Source: Pseudomonas marginalis
GTDB lineage: Bacteria > Pseudomonadota > Gammaproteobacteria > Pseudomonadales > Pseudomonadaceae
DNA: 64,000 nt
NCBI RefSeq assembly: GCF_001645105.1
Contig: NZ_LKEG01000036.1
Location: 194,493 to 258,492 of the forward strand
Direction: 5' to 3'
In this document: piece after piece, positions 60,390 to 64,000 of the stretch
Numbering within the stretch: the stretch's first letter is position 1
Layout of the letters: every line of letters starts with the position of its first letter
Program-made: the position numbers and the translations under genes
Notes under the pieces: generated by a model
The model's input: the letters and a program-made list of their open reading frames with translations, nothing else
Told to the model about the DNA's origin: nothing
Databases searched by the model: none

Positions 60390-60974
60390 ATGAAACCGCT
60401 CACCCTGTCGGCCCATAACATTTGTACCGTGGCGGTCGAACACTTTGCCGACCACGGCTACGACGCCTCCTCGCTGAGCGCAATCGCAGAGAGGGCCGGC
60501 ATGCGCAAGGCGTCGCTGTATGCGCACTTTGTCAGCAAGGATGCGCTGTTTCAGAAGGTCTTCGAGATTGCCTTGGCCCATGAGCACTCGTACATCGCGC
60601 AATGCTTCAAGGAGGAAGCCGGACACACCGGCGTGCCGGGGCAGTTGCACCTTGAACGGTTGAGCGGGCGTTATGAAGGGTCGGCGCACCTGCGCTTCCT
60701 GTTGCGCACGGCGTACTTTCCGCCGGCGGACATTCGCGGCGTCATCACCGCAGGATTCGAGGGTTACCTGGCGCGCATTCGCGATGACTTTCAGCGTGCA
60801 GCGCAAGGTCGGTACAGCACGGTGCAACCCGAGGCGCTTGAGGTGTTTTGCGACGCCTACCTGGGTGTCGTCGACAGCCTGCATGTGGAGCTGATCTACT
60901 CAACGCCCCAGGGTTACGTCAAACGGCTTGCGGCCTTGTCGCGGGTGTTCAGTGATTCACTGTCGATGCTCTAA
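60390..60974 (+). CDS. TetR/AcrR family transcriptional regulator
   Basis: A 194-residue TetR protein. The helix-turn-helix is VEHFADHGYDASSLSAIAERAGMRKASLYAHFVSKDALF, then a helical ligand domain. The start at 60390 lies 14 bases after the feaR-like stop, so the two regulators are co-transcribed. The target is unknown; an amine or aromatic signal fits the region. Confidence 0.9.
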   Translation: MKPLTLSAHNICTVAVEHFADHGYDASSLSAIAERAGMRKASLYAHFVSKDALFQKVFEIALAHEHSYIAQCFKEEAGHTGVPGQLHLERLSGRYEGSAHLRFLLRTAYFPPADIRGVITAGFEGYLARIRDDFQRAAQGRYSTVQPEALEVFCDAYLGVVDSLHVELIYSTPQGYVKRLAALSRVFSDSLSML

Positions 60975-61017
60975 TGGGTGACCGCTCTTCAGCGGATACA
61001 CCCCGATCAAAATGTGG

Positions 61018-61191
61018 GAGGGAGCTTGCTCCCGTTGGGCCGCGAAGCGGCCCCAGCTCTTTGTTTCAAAAGACTGGGACTGCTGCGCAGTCCAACGGGA
61101 GCAAGCTCCCTCGCCACAGGTACAGTGTTTGCCCTTAACTGACTGGCATTAGGGCAAGCCTCCTCCCACAGTTGATCCGGTTTACAGCCCG
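61018..61191. repeat. Long direct repeat, copy 1 (contains a REPIN)
   Basis: This 174-base segment recurs at 61414-61587 with constant offset 396 and only a few differences. It holds a REPIN (GAGCTTGCTCCCG arms around an asymmetric core), the motif CTTAACTGACTGGCATTAGG and the stretch GATCCGGTTTACAGCCC. Confidence 0.92.
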
Positions 61192-61226
61192 CCATCCACC
61201 AGACGGGTCTGCCGGGTGATGCAGAC
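61182..61226 (-). pseudogene. 3'-terminal remnant of an SDR gene
   Basis: On the minus strand this encodes VCITRQTRLVDGGL and a TAA stop, the standard C-terminal strand of a classical SDR (compare ITGQTIVVDGG in the intact gene at 61595). The DNA also matches the 3' end of that gene, and both are followed by the same long repeat. The rest of the gene is missing, so this is the leftover of a tandem SDR gene lost by deletion. Confidence 0.6.
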
Positions 61227-61286
61227 CATTACTGTCGATGCTTGAAAGGGCCGAGCGCTATTCAACTGATACATCGCGATCAACAG

Positions 61287-61365
61287 GTGGGAAGGGCTTG
61301 CTCCCGATGAGGGCGTGTCAGTGGGTGCATCCGGTGACTGACCCACTGCGATCGAGGGCAAGCCC
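61287..61365. repeat. Second type of REPIN
   Basis: GTGGGAAGGGCTTGCTCCCG and ATCGAGGGCAAGCCC frame a spacer with TGTCAGTGGGTGC and its partial inverse TGACCCACTG. It differs in its inner sequence from the GAGCTTGCTC-type REPINs beside it. Confidence 0.7.
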
Positions 61366-61557
61366 TAATGCCAGTCAGTTAAGGCGTAGAAAGGGTAAAA
61401 AATAACCTGTGGCGAGGGAGCTTGCTCCCGTTGGGCCGCGAAGCGGCCCCAGCTCTTTGTTTCAAAAGACTGGGACTGCTGCGCAGTCCAACGGGAGCAA
61501 GCTCCCTCGCCACAGGTACAGTGTTTGCCCTTAACTGACTGGTATTAGGGCAAGCCC
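61356..61557. mobile_element. MITE-like unit with 29-bp inverted ends around a REPIN
   Basis: A left arm at 61356-61384 and a right arm at 61529-61557 are inverted copies of one 29-base sequence with three mismatches (core CCAGTCAGTTAAGG). Between them is a complete REPIN. The unit is 202 bp and has no coding capacity. Solo arms occur at 61133-61161 and 29968-29995, and a partial one at the very start of the window (2-15). This looks like a non-autonomous mobile unit or a nested REP composite; no target-site duplication is clear. Confidence 0.6.
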
Positions 61558-61587
61558 CCTCCAACCTTTGATCCGGTTTACAGCCCG
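61414..61587. repeat. Long direct repeat, copy 2 (contains a REPIN)
   Basis: Second copy of the 61018-61191 segment, ending eight bases before the stop codon of the SDR gene at 61595. Identity is very high through the REPIN core and the GATCCGGTTTACAGCCCG tail. Confidence 0.92.
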
Positions 61588-61594
61588 ATAGAGG

Positions 61595-62365
61595 TCATTT
61601 CACCTCAGGCAATGTCGACCCGCCATCTACCACGATGGTCTGCCCGGTGATGTAGGCCGCCAGGTCGGACGCCAGGAACAACATGGCCCCGGCAATATCT
61701 TCCGGAGCACCGAGCCGTCCCAGGGGCACGCGGGTGGCGATGTCGGCATTGACCTGGTTGTCGCCCAGGTTATCCATGGCAGGCGTGGCAATCATCCCGG
61801 GCTCCACGCCGTTGACGCGCACCTGGTAGGCGGCCAGCTCCAGCGCCGCATTGCGGATAAAACCGTTTACCCCGGCCTTTGACGCCGCGTAGTGGCTGAG
61901 CCCTGGGTAGGCAACCCGTGGCCCGGTGACCGACGACGTGACCAGCACACAGCCGCCGCCCTGGCGTTGAAACATGGGCAAGGCAGCCTGGGTCAACCAG
62001 AACAGGGCCGAGAGGTTGACCGCCAGCGTGCGCTCAAGAATCGCCGGGGTGATCTGTGCGAATGGCGTCAACGGAAAGTAGCCGGCGTTGTGCACCAGGA
62101 TATCCAGGCGGCCCCAGCTGCGTTCGATTCCCTTCACCCATTCGAGTACCGCCGCCGCATCGGCCAGGTCAACCTCGATGGCCGCGACCTGGCACGCTCG
62201 CGCCGTCAGGTCGTCGGCCAGCGCCTGGGCTTGCGCCAGCTGAAGGTCGGCAATCATCACACGCGCGCCGCGCACAGCAAACGCCTCGACGATGGCCCGG
62301 CCGATGCCCTGCGCGCCACCAGTGACCAGCACGGTTTTGCCGCTGAAATTCAAGTCGTCAGGCAT
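61595..62365 (-). CDS. SDR family oxidoreductase (third gene of the moaF operon)
   Basis: A 256-residue classical SDR. TGGAQGIG is near residues 14-21, NAGYFPLTPF follows the fourth strand, and the Ser and Tyr/Lys are in VTSSVTGPRVAYPGLSHYAASKAGV near 142-165. The C-terminus ITGQTIVVDGGSTLPEVK is complete. The ATG at 62365 overlaps the end of the upstream SDR gene by eight bases, so translation is coupled. The substrate is probably an alcohol, aldehyde or amine-derived carbonyl of the same pathway. Confidence 0.9.
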   Translation of the reverse strand: MPDDLNFSGKTVLVTGGAQGIGRAIVEAFAVRGARVMIADLQLAQAQALADDLTARACQVAAIEVDLADAAAVLEWVKGIERSWGRLDILVHNAGYFPLTPFAQITPAILERTLAVNLSALFWLTQAALPMFQRQGGGCVLVTSSVTGPRVAYPGLSHYAASKAGVNGFIRNAALELAAYQVRVNGVEPGMIATPAMDNLGDNQVNADIATRVPLGRLGAPEDIAGAMLFLASDLAAYITGQTIVVDGGSTLPEVK

Positions 62366-63158
62366 GTGCGCGCTCCATATGGGCATAGGCCAGTGTCGGC
62401 ACATCGACGATGCTCGAACCGCCGTCGGCGACCACGCTGGCCCCGGTGATGATCGAGGCATCGCGGCTGGCCAGGAAGCGGCAGACCTTGGCGATTTCTT
62501 CGGCGCTGGCGGGGCGTCGTAACGGTACGTCGGCGCATACGCGGGCATAGGCTTGCGGCAGTGTGTCCCCATAAAAGCTCATCAGCGGCTGCATTTCTTC
62601 GTCGGCCATCGGCGTAGTGACCCAGCCTGGGCACACCGCGTTCACGCGCACGCCGCGTGGGCCGTAATCCCGCGCCAAGGAGCGATTAAGCCCGAGCAGC
62701 GCGTGCTTGGCAGTGGTGTAGCCGCACACTTCGGGACCGGCGGCCAGGGAGGCGATGGAGCCGAGCAACACGATAGTTCCGGCGCATTCGATCAGCAGCG
62801 GCAGGCAGGCGCGGGCGCTGTAGAACGCACTGTCCAGGTTGCTGCGCAAGGCCGCCTCCCAGGTGGGAGGGCTGGTCTCGGTGGCGCTGCCCACACCATG
62901 CCCACCGGCGCAGGCCAGCAGCACATCGAGGCGGCCGTAGCGCTCACGGATCTGTGCGACGAAGCCTTCCCAGCTGTCCGGACAGGCTGCGTCGCCGACC
63001 AAGACCAGGCCGCCGGTGTCCCCGGCCACTTGCTCCAGAGGCTCGCGGCGCCGGCCGATCAGCACCAGGTTGGCGCCCTCGGCGGCGTACAGCCGGGCGC
63101 AGGCGGCACCGATGCCCGTGCCGGCCCCGGTGATCACAACGGTACGTGGATCAGGCAT
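62358..63158 (-). CDS. SDR family oxidoreductase (second gene of the moaF operon)
   Basis: A 266-residue SDR. TGAGTGIGAACARLYAAEG binds the cofactor, and the Ser and Tyr/Lys are in LLGSIASLAAGPEVCGYTTAKHAL. The common NNAG motif reads ACAG, a small deviation. The C-terminal IITGASVVADGG strand is intact, followed by a 20-residue extension. ATG 63158 overlaps moaF by eight bases, and the gene overlaps the next SDR by eight. Two consecutive SDRs suggest successive oxidation or reduction steps. Confidence 0.9.
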   Translation of the reverse strand: MPDPRTVVITGAGTGIGAACARLYAAEGANLVLIGRRREPLEQVAGDTGGLVLVGDAACPDSWEGFVAQIRERYGRLDVLLACAGGHGVGSATETSPPTWEAALRSNLDSAFYSARACLPLLIECAGTIVLLGSIASLAAGPEVCGYTTAKHALLGLNRSLARDYGPRGVRVNAVCPGWVTTPMADEEMQPLMSFYGDTLPQAYARVCADVPLRRPASAEEIAKVCRFLASRDASIITGASVVADGGSSIVDVPTLAYAHMERAHA

Positions 63159-63972
63159 CGGGATACTCCGTGCGGTTGAGCACTTGGCAGTAGGAGCTGA
63201 CCGGAAAGTTCGACAGCTCATCGAAGGCCGCGCCGGCATAGCCGAAGATCTTGCCGTCGCTGCGGTGCTGTTGCAGGTCGATCAGGACCAGACCGAGGGT
63301 GGGGATGATCTTTTCGCGCCAGACGAACAGGTACAACTGATCGGCAATCTTGTAGTAGTCACAGCGGTCGGTGTCGCACAAGCCTTGCTCCACACCCTTG
63401 AGGCATTGCCAGGCATAGAACTGATCGTTCAGGTAGATGTGTTCGTAGACTTCGCTGGGGCTGTAGCGATACAGGTTGCGCAAGCCGGTCAGTTCCTGAG
63501 TGGGCGCGTGGGGGCATTGGCCGGGCTGCCAGGGTTGGTCCAGGCTGCCATGCAGGAAGTCCACGTCCACCGAGGTCAGGGCCTTGCCGGCCAGGGCGCG
63601 GCTGTAAAGGCCTTCCTCGGTTTGTTCGCGCTTGGGCATGCGGCCGATCACGGCGGTAAAGGACGACGTGGTGGTGTCCAGCACCAGGCTGATCGACCAG
63701 GCCTGACCGGCCTCGTGCTTGATGAAGTCGACCAAGTACAGGCCCGGGCGTACCGAGGTGGCGCGGTATGCGGCCGACCCGCTGGAGTGACCGTCGGCGG
63801 CGTGCCATTGCAACGCCTCGGTGTCAAAGCGATGCTCGATCTGCCAGCCGTTGGCGAAGTGCAGGTGGAAGGTCTTGCCGTTGAGGTCGGCAAGGTTGGG
63901 CAGGATAAACGCGTCGGGCGCGAAACCGTCGGCGAGGGCGCCTACGGTGATCCAGTCGGATTGGGTGGTCAT
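63151..63972 (-). CDS. moaF: MoaF-related protein
   Basis: A 273-residue protein of the MoaF family named from the Klebsiella monoamine regulon; despite database titles it is not shown to be a molybdenum-cofactor enzyme. Two similar beta-rich halves are visible: LADLNGKTFHLHFANGWQIEHRF with GLYLVDFIK, then YEHIYLNDQFYAWQCL with LYLFVWREKIIPTLGLVLIDL, like a lipocalin-type duplication. No signal peptide. It is first in a coupled moaF-SDR-SDR operon; the promoter lies beyond the window. Its role in amine or aromatic catabolism is inferred from its family context and the FeaR-like neighbour. Confidence 0.82.
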   Translation of the reverse strand: MTTQSDWITVGALADGFAPDAFILPNLADLNGKTFHLHFANGWQIEHRFDTEALQWHAADGHSSGSAAYRATSVRPGLYLVDFIKHEAGQAWSISLVLDTTTSSFTAVIGRMPKREQTEEGLYSRALAGKALTSVDVDFLHGSLDQPWQPGQCPHAPTQELTGLRNLYRYSPSEVYEHIYLNDQFYAWQCLKGVEQGLCDTDRCDYYKIADQLYLFVWREKIIPTLGLVLIDLQQHRSDGKIFGYAGAAFDELSNFPVSSYCQVLNRTEYPDA

Positions 63973-64000
63973 GGCATGGCTCCGGTTGATGGAATGGACA

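Noticed and set aside
61000..61590. CRISPR array
   Set aside because: The repeats are long REP palindromes with only two copies at a 396-base offset, not short regularly spaced repeats with unique spacers, and no cas genes are present.
63151..63972. Molybdenum cofactor biosynthesis enzyme
   Set aside because: The MoaF name derives from the monoamine regulon; no MoaA-MoaE type motif is present and no cofactor genes lie nearby.

Overview
The window reads as chromosomal DNA of a fluorescent Pseudomonas (P. fluorescens/P. putida group). This rests on GC-rich codon use, recognisable Pseudomonas proteins (a TreS of the P. stutzeri type, Ech with every catalytic residue of the P. fluorescens enzyme, CalA of the HR199 type, a pst operon with Pho boxes) and Pseudomonas REP/REPIN palindromes between genes. 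No rRNA, tRNA, CRISPR array, prophage or complete insertion sequence was seen. Many starts were moved downstream of the longest frame using ribosome binding sites and family N-termini.

Layout. 0-8.5 kb: a TetR regulator divergent from an Old Yellow Enzyme/SDR pair across a nested palindrome; a LysR, DMT exporter, SDR and small-protein run; two very short genes (a Gly-rich lipoprotein and a 27-residue membrane protein) around a LysE exporter; a GlxA-type regulator. 8.6-16 kb: a complete trans-4-hydroxy-L-proline pathway (permease, 2-epimerase, pyrroline-4-hydroxy-2-carboxylate deaminase, ketoglutarate semialdehyde dehydrogenase, D-hydroxyproline dehydrogenase) with a divergent AraC regulator. 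16-25 kb: treS, a small receiver-like protein, ppk2 and, divergently, pstSCAB followed by a Fic-fold protein and a HAD-like protein. Two Pho boxes sit back to back between ppk2 and pstS. 25-30 kb: an isochorismatase-like hydrolase, then a serine hydrolase, an outer-membrane porin and a PotF-like binding protein that look like one uptake module.

30-50 kb is a lignin-aromatic block. A XylR/DmpR-type sigma-54 activator faces an aryl-aldehyde dehydrogenase, calA and an outer-membrane transporter gene behind a clear -24/-12 promoter. An MFS aromatic-acid importer and an OprD porin follow. Then come ferR and ech-vdh-fcs-aat-acd (ferulate to vanillin to vanillate) and vanR, vanB, vanA (vanillate to protocatechuate). 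Together they would convert coniferyl alcohol and ferulate to protocatechuate; ring cleavage genes are outside the window.

50-64 kb looks like an arylethylamine/hydroxyphenylacetate block: an SDR epimerase with a MerR regulator, a FeaB-like phenylacetaldehyde dehydrogenase, a two-component flavin monooxygenase whose reductase is fused to a MarR domain, a porin, an amino-acid/amine permease with an overlapping unknown gene, a FeaR-like AraC regulator, a TetR regulator, a duplicated REP region carrying an SDR gene remnant, and a tightly coupled moaF-SDR-SDR operon that runs to the window edge. The least described parts are the Pho-linked Fic/HAD pair, the hydrolase-porin-binding protein trio, the MerR-type promoter with a perfect dyad, and the MoaF/SDR/monooxygenase block.
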